NCBI RefSeq assembly: GCF_900091495.1
Contig: NZ_LT607413.1
Location: forward strand, 372,001-436,000
Length of the DNA stretch: 64,000 bases
Direction: 5' to 3'
From: Micromonospora echinospora
GTDB taxonomy: Bacteria > Actinomycetota > Actinomycetes > Mycobacteriales > Micromonosporaceae
A program made the position numbers and the translations under genes. Under the pieces are notes generated by a model that saw nothing but the letters and a program-made list of their open reading frames with translations, was not told where the DNA came from and ran no database searches. Shown here in pieces: positions 8,949 through 17,481 of this stretch (its first letter is position 1; the number at the start of each line of letters is the position of its first letter).

Positions 8949-11022
8949 CGCCGGCCTCCCGTCCCCGGTCGCCGCCCTCGCCGGGTGCCGCCGTCGGCAC
9001 CGGCGGGACGGTCGGCGGCAGGGTACTGCGCGGGGCCACCCGGGGGCCCCGGGCCGGTCCCCGGCTCAGCGTCGCGTCGAACCGGGTCAGGTCCTTGCCC
9101 CGGGACGAGGCGAGCTGCCAGGGCACGCTGGTCACCATCACCCCCGGCTCGAAGAGCAGCCGGGTCTTCAGCCGCAGCGCGCTCTGGTTGTGCAGCAGGT
9201 TCTCCCACCAGCGGCCGACCACGTACTCGGGGATGAAGACGGTGACCACGTCGCGGGGCGACTCCCGGCGGGTGGAGGCGACGAAGTTCAGGATCGGCCG
9301 GGTGATCTCCCGGTACGGCGAGTCGACCACGGTCAGCGGCACCGGCACCGCCCGCCGTTCCCACTCGGCCTGGAGTTCCCGGGTGTCCTTGTCGTCCACG
9401 TTCACCGTCACCGCGGTCAGCGTGTCGGGCCGGGTGGCCTGCGCGTACGCCACCGCCCGCAGGGTCGGCTGGTGCAGCTTGCTGACCAGCACGATCGCGT
9501 GGTTACGGGCGGGCAGCACGGGCCGGCCGTCGTCCGGGGTCAGCTCGACGGCGACCCGGTCGTAGTGCCGCCGGATGGCGACCATCAGCCCGTAGATCAC
9601 CGCCATCGCGGCGATGGCGATCCAGGCGCCGAGGAGGAACTTGGTGATCAGCACGATGACCAGCACGGTCGCGGTCAACGCCATGCCGAACCCGTTGATC
9701 GCCCGGGAGCGGACCATCCGGCGGCGGGCCCGGTCGTCCCGCTCGGTGCGCAGCAGCCGGTTCCAGTGCCGGATCATGCCCGCCTGGGAGAGGGTGAAGG
9801 AGACGAACACCCCGACGATGTAGAGCTGGATGAGCTTCGTCACCTCGGCCTGGAAACCGACGATCAGCACGATCGCGAAGACGGCCAGGAAGAGGATCCC
9901 GTTGGAGAAGGCCAGGCGGTCGCCCCGGGTGTGCAGCTGCCGGGGGAGGAACCGGTCCTGGGCGAGGATCGAGCCGAGCACCGGGAAACCGTTGAAGGCG
10001 GTGTTCGCGGCCAGGAAGAGGATCAGGGCGGTCGCCCCGACCACCACGAAGAGCAGCACCGACCCGGAGCCGAAGATCGTCTCGCCGAGCTGGGCGGCCA
10101 CCGTCTTCTGGACGTATCCCTCGGGACCGGAGACGATCTGCAGCTCCGGGTCCTCGACGAACTGGAGGCCGGTCAGCCGGGCCAGCCAGATGATGCCGAC
10201 CAGCATGGTCACCGAGACCGTGCCGAGCAGCAGCAGGGTGGTGGCCGCGTTGCGGCTCTTCGGCCGTTTGAACGCCGGCACCCCGTTGGAGATCGCCTCC
10301 ACGCCGGTGAGCGCGGCGCAGCCGGAGGAGAAGCTGCGCAGCAGCAGGAAGGCCATGGCCAGGCCGGTCATGTCGCTCCACTCGGCGACGATCTCCAGCC
10401 CGGCGCTGGGCGCGCGGAGGTCGTGGCCGAGCACGAAGACCCGGACCAGACCGGTGAGGATCATGCCGACGATGACGATGATGAAGCCGTAGGTCGGGAT
10501 GGCGAAGGCCGTGCCCGACTCCCGCAGGCCGCGCAGGTTGATCGCGGTGAGCAGCACCACCGCGGTCACCGCGACGAGCACCTTGTGGGTGGCGACGAAC
10601 GGGATCACCGACCCCAGGTTGGCCACCCCGGAGGAGACCGACACCGCGACGGTCAGCACGTAGTCGACGAGCAGCGCGCTGGCCACCCCGATGCCAAACC
10701 GGGGACCGAGGTTCACCGTGGCCACCTCGTAGTCGCCGCCGCCGGAGGGGTAGGCGTGCACGGTCTGCCGGTAGCTGGCGACCACGGTGAGCATCACCAC
10801 CACCACCGCGAGGGCGATCCACGGGGAGAAGAGATACGCCGACGCACCCGCGATGGAGAGGGTCAGCAGGATCTCGTCGGGGGCGTACGCGACGCTGGAG
10901 AGCGCGTCGGAGGCGAAGACCGGCAGGGCGATCCGCTTCGGCAACAGGGTGTGCTGGAGCCGGTCGGACCGGAACGGACGACCGACGAGGAGTCGCTTCA
11001 GCAGCGAGGTGGGACTGGCCAC
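8941..11022 (-). CDS. APC-superfamily amino acid permease
   Basis: 693 residues from GTG at 11022 (VASPTSLLKRLLVGRPF). About twelve membrane spans occupy residues ~45-480; SSVAYAPDEILL and YPSGGGDYEVA are typical of APC permeases. A soluble domain of about 200 residues follows, containing KLHQPTLRAVAYAQATRPD and a Pro-rich tail. Such tails resemble cytoplasmic universal-stress-like regulatory domains. Reading frames continue upstream of the GTG but lose similarity and would cover the divergent trkA promoter. It shares a 168-bp intergenic region with two trkA-type genes, the same arrangement as M. tuberculosis Rv2690c-ceoB-ceoC (memory). Potassium or amino-acid transport are both possible. Confidence 0.8.
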   Translation of the reverse strand: MASPTSLLKRLLVGRPFRSDRLQHTLLPKRIALPVFASDALSSVAYAPDEILLTLSIAGASAYLFSPWIALAVVVVMLTVVASYRQTVHAYPSGGGDYEVATVNLGPRFGIGVASALLVDYVLTVAVSVSSGVANLGSVIPFVATHKVLVAVTAVVLLTAINLRGLRESGTAFAIPTYGFIIVIVGMILTGLVRVFVLGHDLRAPSAGLEIVAEWSDMTGLAMAFLLLRSFSSGCAALTGVEAISNGVPAFKRPKSRNAATTLLLLGTVSVTMLVGIIWLARLTGLQFVEDPELQIVSGPEGYVQKTVAAQLGETIFGSGSVLLFVVVGATALILFLAANTAFNGFPVLGSILAQDRFLPRQLHTRGDRLAFSNGILFLAVFAIVLIVGFQAEVTKLIQLYIVGVFVSFTLSQAGMIRHWNRLLRTERDDRARRRMVRSRAINGFGMALTATVLVIVLITKFLLGAWIAIAAMAVIYGLMVAIRRHYDRVAVELTPDDGRPVLPARNHAIVLVSKLHQPTLRAVAYAQATRPDTLTAVTVNVDDKDTRELQAEWERRAVPVPLTVVDSPYREITRPILNFVASTRRESPRDVVTVFIPEYVVGRWWENLLHNQSALRLKTRLLFEPGVMVTSVPWQLASSRGKDLTRFDATLSRGPARGPRVAPRSTLPPTVPPVPTAAPGEGGDRGREAGGE

Positions 11023-11190
11023 AACCGATAAGCGTACGGCGGGTCCGGGCGGCTCACCCCGGGGTGCCCGACCCGTCCACGGGCCGGAGCGGGGTAGCGT
11101 CTCCTCCGCGCCGGGGCGGCGGACGTGGCAGGCTCGCAGACGACCACGCCCGTCGGGGCGGAGGGATGCGCACCGTCGGGAGGGGACGCC

Positions 11191-11856
11191 GTGCATGTCG
11201 TGATCATGGGGTGCGGCCGGGTCGGCTCCACCCTCGCCCAGAACCTGGAGTCGCGGGGCCACTCGGTGGCCGTCATCGACCAGGACGCCGACGCCTTCCG
11301 GCGGCTCAGCCCGGACTTCGCCGGAGTCACCGTGACCGGCGCCGGGTTCGACGGGGACGTGCTGCGCCAGGCCGGCATCGAGCGGGCGGACGCCTTCGCG
11401 GCGGTCTCCAGCGGCGACAACTCCAACATCATCTCGGCCCGCCTGGCCCGGGAGACGTTCGGCGTGGCCCGGGTCGCCGCCCGGATCTACGACCAGCGTC
11501 GGGCCCAGGTCTACGAGCGTCTCGGGATCCCCACCGTCGCCACCGTCCGGTGGACCGCGGACCGGATGCTGCGGCACCTGGTCCCCGAGGGGAATGTGGA
11601 GATCTTCCGCGACCCGACCAGCACCGTGTCGATCATCGAGGTGCCGACGCACAAGGACTGGATCGGCCGCCCGCTGCGGACGCTGGAGGAGGCGACCGGC
11701 GCGCGTACGGCGTACCTGAACCGCTTCGGCATCGGCACGCTCCCCACCGCCTCCACGGTGGTGCAGGAGGGTGACCAGCTCTTCATGCTGGTCACCGACG
11801 ACATCGCGACGGTGGTGACGGCGGTGGCCGTGGCCCCGCCGGAAGGAGGGCACTGA
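11191..11856 (+). CDS. TrkA-family potassium uptake regulatory protein (first of pair)
   Basis: 221 residues from GTG at 11191, preceded by the strong ribosome-binding site gggaggggac. The N-terminal RCK domain opens with the Rossmann motif VIMGCGRVGSTLAQNL and the acidic strand end VAVIDQD, so it should bind NAD(H) or ATP. A TrkA_C domain occupies about residues 140-215 (IIEVPTHKDWIGRPL). These cytoplasmic proteins gate Trk/Ktr-type potassium channels. No Trk membrane subunit is present nearby; the divergent APC permease is the only transporter, so partnership with it is possible. The next trkA gene starts 2 nt after its stop. Confidence 0.88.
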   Translation: MHVVIMGCGRVGSTLAQNLESRGHSVAVIDQDADAFRRLSPDFAGVTVTGAGFDGDVLRQAGIERADAFAAVSSGDNSNIISARLARETFGVARVAARIYDQRRAQVYERLGIPTVATVRWTADRMLRHLVPEGNVEIFRDPTSTVSIIEVPTHKDWIGRPLRTLEEATGARTAYLNRFGIGTLPTASTVVQEGDQLFMLVTDDIATVVTAVAVAPPEGGH

Positions 11857-11858
11857 GC

Positions 11859-12548
11859 ATGCGCATCGCCATCGCCGGGGCGGGCAACGTGGGCCGCTCG
11901 ATCGCCCAGGAGCTCATCGACAACGGCCACCAGGTGATGCTCATCGAACGTCAGCCCCGGATGCTCCGCCCGGACCGGGTGCCGGGCGCCGACTGGGTGC
12001 TGGCGGACGCGTGCGAGCTGAGCAGCCTGGAGGAGGCCGAGATCGCCGGCTGCGACGTGGTGGTCGCGGCGACCGGCGACGACAAGGTCAACCTGGTGGT
12101 CTCCCTGCTGGCCAAGACCGAGTTCGCGGTGCCCCGGGTGGTCGCCCGGGTCAACCGCGCGGAGAACGAGTGGCTCTTCACCGAGCAGTGGGGGGTCGAC
12201 GTCGCGGTGAGCAAACCGCGGGTGATGGCCGCCCTGGTCGAGGAGGCGGTCACCGTCGGCGACCTGGTCCGGCTGATGACCTTCCGGCAGGGCGAGGCGA
12301 ACCTGGTCGAGATCACCTTGCCTCCGGCCGCCCCCTACGTCGGGCAGCCGCTGCGGGACGTGCCGCTGCCCCGGGACAGCGCGCTGGTGGCCATCGTGCG
12401 CGGCAGACGGGTGCTGGTACCCAGCCCGGACGACCCGATCGAGGTCGGCGACGAACTGGTCTTCGTCTGCACCGCCGAGGTCGAGGACGCGGTCCGCGTG
12501 GTGGTCCTCGGCCCGGACAGCGTGGAACGCACCCGCAACGGCGGTTGA
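11859..12548 (+). CDS. TrkA-family potassium uptake regulatory protein (second of pair)
   Basis: 229 residues. The RCK domain begins at once (IAIAGAGNVGRSIAQEL, then VMLIERQ), and the TrkA_C domain lies at about 130-215 (VEITLPPAAPYVGQPL). It is a diverged paralogue of the gene before it and is surely cotranscribed, with a 2-nt gap. A heteromeric RCK ring on one channel is a reasonable guess. M. tuberculosis has the same tandem pair (ceoB, ceoC). The gene ends facing the DUF3159 gene. Confidence 0.88.
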   Translation: MRIAIAGAGNVGRSIAQELIDNGHQVMLIERQPRMLRPDRVPGADWVLADACELSSLEEAEIAGCDVVVAATGDDKVNLVVSLLAKTEFAVPRVVARVNRAENEWLFTEQWGVDVAVSKPRVMAALVEEAVTVGDLVRLMTFRQGEANLVEITLPPAAPYVGQPLRDVPLPRDSALVAIVRGRRVLVPSPDDPIEVGDELVFVCTAEVEDAVRVVVLGPDSVERTRNGG

Positions 12549-12630
12549 ATCGCCCGCCGGAGCACCTGTGACAGGACGTCGGGCCCCGGGGCCGGGTCCG
12601 GGCGGCGCCGGTCGCGGGTGGTGCGGTGGC

Positions 12631-13314
12631 TCAGGCGGTCGGGGTCGCGGGGGCGGCCGGCTCCCGGGTCACCCGGCGCACCACCCAGACGGTGATCAGC
12701 AGCAGCAGCGCGTACGGCGGGTAGCCGAGCGCCAGCCGGGCGATACCCAGTGCGGTGTCCATGTCGGCGAGGTACAGCGCGGCCTGCACGCCCACCTTGG
12801 CCAGCCAGACCACGCCCCACAGCGCGGTCAGCCAGGTGAAGGTGCGCACCAGCCGGGGATCCTGCCGCCACTCGGACTTGCCGCCGGCGGCCAGCACCGA
12901 CCAGATCCACCCGACCAGCGGCTGCCGGATCGCGGCCGAGCCGAGCAGCACCAGCCCGTACGCGATGCCGTAGAGGATGCCGGGCAGGTAGAAGGTTTTC
13001 TCGTCGCCGGTGCGCCAGGCGATCGCCGCGCCGACGGCGATGCCGAAGAGGCCGTTGACCGCGTGCCGGACCGGGCGGCGCTGGACCAGGCGCAGCGCGG
13101 CGATCAGCAGCGCCACCCCGGCCGACGCGATGATCGCCGGCCGCAGGTCGGTGATGATGTTGGCCACCACGAAGACGACCACCGGCACGCTGGACTCGAC
13201 CAGCCCACGCCAGCCGCCGAGCTGGTCGGCCATCTGCTCGGCGAGGGTCGGCAGGCGCTCGGTGTCCGACGCGTCGTCCCGGGGCGGGGCGGTCGGGTGC
13301 TGCCCAGTGGTCAT
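12631..13314 (-). CDS. DUF3159 membrane protein
   Basis: 227 residues from ATG at 13314, chosen for the ggagg site just upstream. After a hydrophilic start (TTGQHPTAPPRDD) there are about five or six membrane spans, including VPVVVFVVANIIT and YALLLLITVWVV, and the conserved segment DEKTFYLPGILYGIAYG. This matches the actinobacterial DUF3159 family (M. tuberculosis Rv2693c by position). The function is unknown. It lies downstream of the OB-fold gene on the same strand. Confidence 0.85.
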   Translation of the reverse strand: MTTGQHPTAPPRDDASDTERLPTLAEQMADQLGGWRGLVESSVPVVVFVVANIITDLRPAIIASAGVALLIAALRLVQRRPVRHAVNGLFGIAVGAAIAWRTGDEKTFYLPGILYGIAYGLVLLGSAAIRQPLVGWIWSVLAAGGKSEWRQDPRLVRTFTWLTALWGVVWLAKVGVQAALYLADMDTALGIARLALGYPPYALLLLITVWVVRRVTREPAAPATPTA

Positions 13315-13340
13315 CGGTACGTCCTCCGCTCGCGGGCCCG

Positions 13341-13721
13341 TCACCGTGGCGGCTCGAGCTCGTAGTACGGGTTGTAGATGACCTTGCGGTCGTCCCGCAC
13401 GGCCACCCGCCCCCGTGCGGTGAGGTGCCGGCCCGGCTCGATGCCGTCGATGTGCCGGCGGCCGAGCCAGACCAGGGTCACCACGTCGCTGCCGTCGTAG
13501 AGGTCGGCCTCCAGCGTCGGCAGGTTGGTCCGGGGCGTGTACACCACGGTACGCAACCGGCCGGACACCGAGACGACCTGTCCGCGTCGGCACTGCCGGG
13601 CGGGGACCCCACCGCACTCGGCGCTCTCCCGGCGCAGCTCCTGCGCCTCGATCTCGGCCTCGTCGGCGGTGAGCCGGCGCAGCAGGCGACGCAGCGACAC
13701 CCGCCCCTCGTCGGTCACCAT
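13341..13721 (-). CDS. OB-fold nucleic-acid-binding protein
   Basis: 126 residues. The N-terminal ~45 residues are charged and helical (LRRLLRRLTADEAEIEAQEL). The rest is a compact beta-rich OB-fold: GQVVSVSGRLRTVVY, then VVTLVWLGRRHIDGIEPG and a final HLTARGRVAVRD. This resembles the RecG/tRNA-type anticodon-binding OB-fold found as a stand-alone protein next to DUF3159 in many actinobacteria. Nucleic-acid binding is inferred from the fold only. The gap to the DUF3159 gene is 26 nt, so they form one operon. Confidence 0.8.
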   Translation of the reverse strand: MVTDEGRVSLRRLLRRLTADEAEIEAQELRRESAECGGVPARQCRRGQVVSVSGRLRTVVYTPRTNLPTLEADLYDGSDVVTLVWLGRRHIDGIEPGRHLTARGRVAVRDDRKVIYNPYYELEPPR

Positions 13722-13849
13722 GACCTCCGCGTCACCCTCTCCCCGCCGACCGGCGGCCCGGTACCCGGCCGAGCCGGCACCGGGCCGGCGTACCCGTCAG
13801 CGTACGCCGACGGTCCACCTTCCCGGTGCCGCCGGTCGGCGGGGACCGG

Positions 13850-14536
13850 TCAGGCCTCGGCGGAGCCGTCGGCGTCCTGCGCCGCCGCCTGCGCCTGGTG
13901 CTGGGCGGCGACCTCCTTGGGCAGGCGCAGCGGCAGCGGCTCCCGCACCGGCTTCGCCTCCTGCCCCCGGTCGACCACCAGCCCGTCGAGGCACTCGGCC
14001 AGCGGACCGGCCGCCGCCGGGTCGACCGCCGCGACGCCCTGGTAGACGCCCCGGACCATCCAGCGCGGGCCGTCCACCCCGATGAACCGCAGGTCGGTGA
14101 TGCCGTCCGGGGTGCGCACCCGGGCCCGCAGCTCGGTGCCGTACTCCCCCGACACCTCCTGGGCGGCGGCCCCGTCGTTGAACAGCGACTGCCGGATCTC
14201 GTCGCGGACCTCGTCCCAGATGCCGTCGCTGCGCGGCGCGGCGAAGACCCCGAGCTGAAGCGCGTTCTCCCCGTGCACCAGCACGACCTGCTGGACCACG
14301 CCCTGCGGGTCGGCCTGCACCCGCACCTCCACCCCGGGCACCGCCGGGATGTGCAGGCTGCCCAGGTCGAGTCGCTGGACGTCGTCGGACACCTCGGAGA
14401 TGTCGTACGGGCCGCGGGCCGGCGCGCTCGCGGTCGACTCGTCGGTGTCCGGCCCGACCCGGGACTCCGCGGCCCGTTCGTCGCGGGCGTGCCGCCCGGA
14501 ACCGGCCCGCTTTCGGGAGAAGATCACTGCGCCCAC
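13850..14536 (-). CDS. DUF3710 protein
   Basis: 228 residues. A basic, disordered start ([17 protein letters not shown]) is followed by a conserved domain with [35 protein letters not shown] and [14 protein letters not shown], and an Ala/Gln-rich tail. These are the family signatures of DUF3710 (Rv2696c by position). There is no membrane span or enzyme motif. It overlaps the end of dut by 13 nt, which suggests translational coupling. Function unknown. Confidence 0.85.
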   Translation of the reverse strand: MGAVIFSRKRAGSGRHARDERAAESRVGPDTDESTASAPARGPYDISEVSDDVQRLDLGSLHIPAVPGVEVRVQADPQGVVQQVVLVHGENALQLGVFAAPRSDGIWDEVRDEIRQSLFNDGAAAQEVSGEYGTELRARVRTPDGITDLRFIGVDGPRWMVRGVYQGVAAVDPAAAGPLAECLDGLVVDRGQEAKPVREPLPLRLPKEVAAQHQAQAAAQDADGSAEA

Positions 14537-15066
14537 CCTCCGCTGTTCGCACTCACCGTGCCACCTCTTCCGTCTGGTCGCCCGCCCGCCCCGCCGTCGG
14601 CCGGCGGTGGGACGAGGCCGGCGTGCCCGCCGGTCGACCCGTGTCCACCGGCCCCGCGACGCGAGTCGGGCAGCTCGGTCACCGGATGGAAATCGACCCG
14701 CTCCACCCGCTGCACGACGAGCTGCGCGATCCGGTCGCCACGGGAGATCCTCGCCGGGCTCACCTGATCGTGGTTGATCAGGTTGACCATGATCTCACCC
14801 CGGTAGCCGGCGTCGACCGTACCGGGAGCGTTGAGCACCGTCACGCCGAGCCGGGCGGCGAGTCCGGAGCGTGGATGCACCAGGCCGACGTACCCGTCGG
14901 GCAGCGCCAGGGCGACACCGGTGGGCACCAGGGCCCGCTCGCCCGGCGCCAGGTCGACGTCGACGGCGGCCACCAGGTCGGCCCCGGCGTCGCCGGGATG
15001 AGCGTACGCCGGCAGCGGCAGCTGCGGGTCGAGCTGCCGCACGGGTACGGGTACAGGGTCGTTCAC
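14524..15066 (-). CDS. dut: dUTP diphosphatase
   Basis: 180 residues from GTG at 15066 ([13 protein letters not shown]), slightly longer than the usual ~150. The enzyme hydrolyses dUTP to dUMP and diphosphate as a homotrimer, keeping uracil out of DNA and feeding thymidylate synthesis. The five motifs are in order: [45 protein letters not shown], and the C-terminal [10 protein letters not shown], which closes over the active site. A Gly/Pro-rich extension of about 25 residues follows motif V. The gene is divergent from the DUF3093 gene and followed by the overlapping DUF3710 gene. Confidence 0.95.
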   Translation of the reverse strand: MNDPVPVPVRQLDPQLPLPAYAHPGDAGADLVAAVDVDLAPGERALVPTGVALALPDGYVGLVHPRSGLAARLGVTVLNAPGTVDAGYRGEIMVNLINHDQVSPARISRGDRIAQLVVQRVERVDFHPVTELPDSRRGAGGHGSTGGHAGLVPPPADGGAGGRPDGRGGTVSANSGGWAQ

Positions 15067-15135
15067 GTCGCCTCTTCCTCCGGTTCGCTCCGGTGACCCT
15101 GCCATCCTGCCGGTTCGGACGCCCGCGCCGCGCCG

Positions 15136-15141
15136 TACCCT
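15136..15141 (+). promoter_or_regulatory. -10 box of DUF3093 gene (leaderless)
   Basis: TACCCT lies exactly 6 nt before the GTG at 15148, and no ribosome-binding site fits between them. This is the same geometry as at several other starts in the window. Confidence 0.5.
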
Positions 15142-15147
15142 CGGACT

Positions 15148-15684
15148 GTGAGCCTGTCGCCTTCCTCCCCGCCCAGCCCACCCGGCACGCACGCCGAGCG
15201 GCTCACCCTGCCGTGGTGGCTCTGGCTGGGCGGCGTCGCGGTCGCGGTGCTGCTCGCCGTCGAGATCTGGATGGGCGCTCCCGGTGTGCGGGCCTGGCTG
15301 CCCTTCGTGGTGCTCCTGCCGGCCACCGCCGCCGGGCTGTGGTGGCTGGGGCGGATCCGCGTCGCGGTCGGCGACGGCGAGCTGCGGGTGGACGACGCCC
15401 GGCTGCCGGTGCGTTTCGTGGCGGACGTGGTGCCGCTGGACGCGGACGGCCGGCGCGAGGTGCTCGGCGTCGGGGCCGACCCGCTCGCCTTCGTGGTGCA
15501 ACGGCCGTGGGTCTCCGGGGCGGTGCAGGTGCTGCTCGACGACCCGGCCGACCCGACCCCGTTCTGGGTGGTCAGCACCCGGCACCCGGTGCGGCTCGCG
15601 GCGGCCCTGCTGGCGGCCCGGGACGCCGCCACCGGCCGGCGGGAGACCGTCTCCGCCGAGGCCGCCGACCCGATCGGCGGCTGA
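15148..15684 (+). CDS. DUF3093 membrane protein
   Basis: 178 residues from GTG. Two close membrane spans ([19 protein letters not shown] and [19 protein letters not shown]) are followed by a soluble domain with [17 protein letters not shown] and the conserved [16 protein letters not shown]. The pattern matches DUF3093 (Rv2698 by position). Function unknown; the C-terminal domain should face the cytoplasm. A leaderless promoter precedes it, and it converges on the next hypothetical gene with a 27-bp gap. Confidence 0.85.
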   Translation: MSLSPSSPPSPPGTHAERLTLPWWLWLGGVAVAVLLAVEIWMGAPGVRAWLPFVVLLPATAAGLWWLGRIRVAVGDGELRVDDARLPVRFVADVVPLDADGRREVLGVGADPLAFVVQRPWVSGAVQVLLDDPADPTPFWVVSTRHPVRLAAALLAARDAATGRRETVSAEAADPIGG

Positions 15685-15711
15685 CTCCGCCCGCCTCGGA
15701 CCGGACGGCGG

Positions 15712-16632
15712 TCAGGACGCGATCGGCGGCAGGCCGGGCAGTCCGCGGCGCTGCCAGCGCAGGTCGGCCCGGATCTGGTCGCCCACCGAGCGGGTCGCCC
15801 GCCGGTTGAGGTAGCTCGCCACCGCCGCGCCGGTGAGGAACGGCCCGAGCGTGGTCAGGTTGCGTCCGAAGCGTTTGAGCAGGCTGTCCCGCAGTTCCCT
15901 CCGGGCGGCCGTGCCGAGCACCGCCGCCACCCCGACGCCGGGCGCCATCGGGTTGATGCCCCGCTGGCTGGCCCAGGAGTGCAGCAACGCCACCGTGCGC
16001 GGGGTGCCCCCACCGGGGAGCGGGACGCCGTAGACCTCGTGCAGCTCACCGATCAGCTTCAGCTCGATCGCCACGACGGCGACGGTCTCCGCGGCCAGCA
16101 GCACCGGCGCGGAGAGCAGGGTCGGGGTGACGGCCCACTCCACGGCGGCGACGCCGCCACCGGCCGCCCCCACCCCGGCCGTCGCCCGGGAGGCGTTGCG
16201 GACCAGGCGGTCGGCGAGCGCCTCGCCGTCCAGACCGCCGTGGTGGCGGCGCAGGGTGGCCAGGTCCCGCACGGGCACGTACGGCGCGATCTCGCCGACC
16301 GTCTCGGTCATCCAGCGCAGCGCGGCCCGGGGCTTGAACAGGTCGGTCAGACCCCGGGCGCGGGCCTGACCGACCAGCCGGGTCAGCAGCTGTCGACGCC
16401 GCCCGGCGGGGAGGTCGTCGGCGGTCAGCGCCGCGACGGTCGCCCCCAGTTCGTCGCCGGCCGACGGGCCCCCCGGTCCGCCGTCGGGCGTCGTGTCCTC
16501 CGGTCCGTCGACGGGCGTCGTGTCCTCCGGTCCGCCGTCGGGTGACCGGCCCCCTGCTCCGTCGTCGGGCGACGGGCCCGACCCCGCCGTGGTCGCCGGC
16601 TCCGGGGTCGGCTCCGTCCCGCGTCCGCTCAT
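15712..16632 (-). CDS. Conserved hypothetical protein with repeat-bearing N-terminus
   Basis: 306 residues. The first ~65 are disordered and acidic, rich in Gly, Pro and Asp, and include two and a half copies of the 9-residue unit DGGPEDTTP encoded by a 27-bp tandem repeat. The remainder is helical, with hydrophobic stretches (TPTLLSAPVLLAAETVAVVA and LTTLGPFLTGAAVASYL) and the conserved-looking IELKLIGELHEVYG. I do not recognise a family with a known role. It may associate with the membrane. It is single, between convergent DUF3093 and the DUF4193 gene. Confidence 0.6.
   Translation of the reverse strand: MSGRGTEPTPEPATTAGSGPSPDDGAGGRSPDGGPEDTTPVDGPEDTTPDGGPGGPSAGDELGATVAALTADDLPAGRRRQLLTRLVGQARARGLTDLFKPRAALRWMTETVGEIAPYVPVRDLATLRRHHGGLDGEALADRLVRNASRATAGVGAAGGGVAAVEWAVTPTLLSAPVLLAAETVAVVAIELKLIGELHEVYGVPLPGGGTPRTVALLHSWASQRGINPMAPGVGVAAVLGTAARRELRDSLLKRFGRNLTTLGPFLTGAAVASYLNRRATRSVGDQIRADLRWQRRGLPGLPPIAS
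16475..16546. repeat. 27-bp tandem repeat inside the hypothetical gene
   Basis: Two full 27-bp units (16475-16501 and 16502-16528), differing by two bases, are followed by a partial third. They keep the reading frame and encode a Gly/Glu/Thr/Pro repeat in the disordered N-terminus. Confidence 0.75.
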
Positions 16633-16762
16633 ACCGTCGCCCTCCCGTGTCGTGCGCCGTCCGGGAAACCACCCACACCGTCACCGAGTGAAGCAGCTCC
16701 CGCACAGCGGCGCACGACGATCGCGCCCCGCGACGTCTCCGTGGAACCGTCGCGGGACACGG

Positions 16763-17059
16763 TCAGACGCACTCGCGGCAGATCAGTTCCCCGTTGCGCT
16801 CGGTCGCGAGCTGACTGCGGTGGTGGACCAGGAAGCAGCGGGCACATCGGAACTCGTCCTGCTGCATCGGTAGCACCTTGACTGTCAGCTCCTCGTCGGC
16901 CAGGTCAGCGCCGGGCAGCTCGAAGCTCTCGGCCACCTCGGCCTCGTCGACGTCCACGGCGCCCGACTGTGAGTCGACCCGCCGGGCCTTGAGCTCTTCC
17001 AGGCTGTCCTCGCCGAGGTCGACCTCGTCGCGACGCGGGGCGTCGTAGTCGGTGGCCAT
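16763..17059 (-). CDS. DUF4193 protein, zinc-ribbon-like
   Basis: 98 residues. The ATG at 17059 is preferred over the in-frame GTG at 17068 because the gggaga site is correctly spaced only for the ATG. The N-terminal half is very acidic (ATDYDAPRRDEVDLGEDSLEEL). The C-terminus has two CxxC motifs (RCARCF and ICRECV) typical of a small zinc ribbon. This is the actinobacterial DUF4193 family (Rv2699c by position). Function unknown; a role as a transcription or RNA-polymerase-associated factor is only a guess from the ribbon. Confidence 0.88.
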   Translation of the reverse strand: MATDYDAPRRDEVDLGEDSLEELKARRVDSQSGAVDVDEAEVAESFELPGADLADEELTVKVLPMQQDEFRCARCFLVHHRSQLATERNGELICRECV

Positions 17060-17481
17060 CGGTTTCACTCTCCCATTTCGATATGGTCGCTACCCGGTTG
17101 TCACGCCGGACGACGCTGTTCCGGTTCCGCTGGCCGGCCACCACAGTGTCGGTCACCCGACCCGACGGCCCGTCGGATCGGGGCTTGCCAGAGGAACGTC
17201 CCCCAGCGAGCGCGGTACCTTACCCCCCTCTAAGCGAGGCATGTATACCGCTCTCGTGGCATGGATGTACGCCCTCGTCGCCAAAGATGTTCCCAATGTG
17301 ACTCAGGCGACACGAAGATAGGGGTAGTACTACCCGCTCGCCGGTCGGCACGCCGGCATGTCCGGCTGTTTCCACGCGTCCGCCGGACAACCGATAACCT
17401 CAGCGGCGTACCCGACGGCCCGTCCGTACGGCCGCCCCGTCGTGGGCCGTCCTCGTCCACCTCTCCCGGGGGAGCGCCCAG
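17060..17481. other. Divergent intergenic region with palindromes
   Basis: 422 bp between the divergent DUF4193 and LytR_C genes. It contains a perfect palindrome CCGACGGCCCGTCGG (17162-17176; near-copy at 17412), a pair of arms GCGGTA (17212-17217) and TACCGC (17246-17251) enclosing a C-run and a CCTC/GAGG mini-stem, and the perfect palindrome at 17322-17335. A TAACCT hexamer at 17395-17400 could be a -10 box for the LytR_C gene. No coding sequence is convincing. Confidence 0.5.
17322..17335. promoter_or_regulatory. Perfect 14-bp palindrome, candidate operator
   Basis: GGGTAGTACTACCC is a perfect inverted repeat about 150 bp upstream of the LytR_C gene. The length and symmetry suggest a dimeric regulator site; I do not recognise the regulator. 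The sequence GACAC, the core reported for WhiA binding, occurs 10 bp upstream, which may be chance. Confidence 0.4.

Noticed and set aside
6150..9236. Very long plus-strand open frame opposite dxs, anmK and the RNA methyltransferase
   Set aside because: Antisense shadow: high GC removes stop codons. Three well-known protein families occupy the other strand.
11022..11853. N-terminal extension of the APC permease gene
   Set aside because: The frame stays open but covers the divergent trkA gene and its promoter and has no family similarity; GTG at 11022 fits the permease start.
12549..12630. GC-only inverted repeats between trkA and DUF3159 genes as a terminator
   Set aside because: Stems are short and ambiguous because the stretch is almost pure G and C; not strong enough to list.
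17190..17260. Possible 6C-type small RNA (two C-runs near short stems)
   Set aside because: The paired hairpins with C-loops of that RNA cannot be folded convincingly; only one arm pair is good. Kept as part of the intergenic description.
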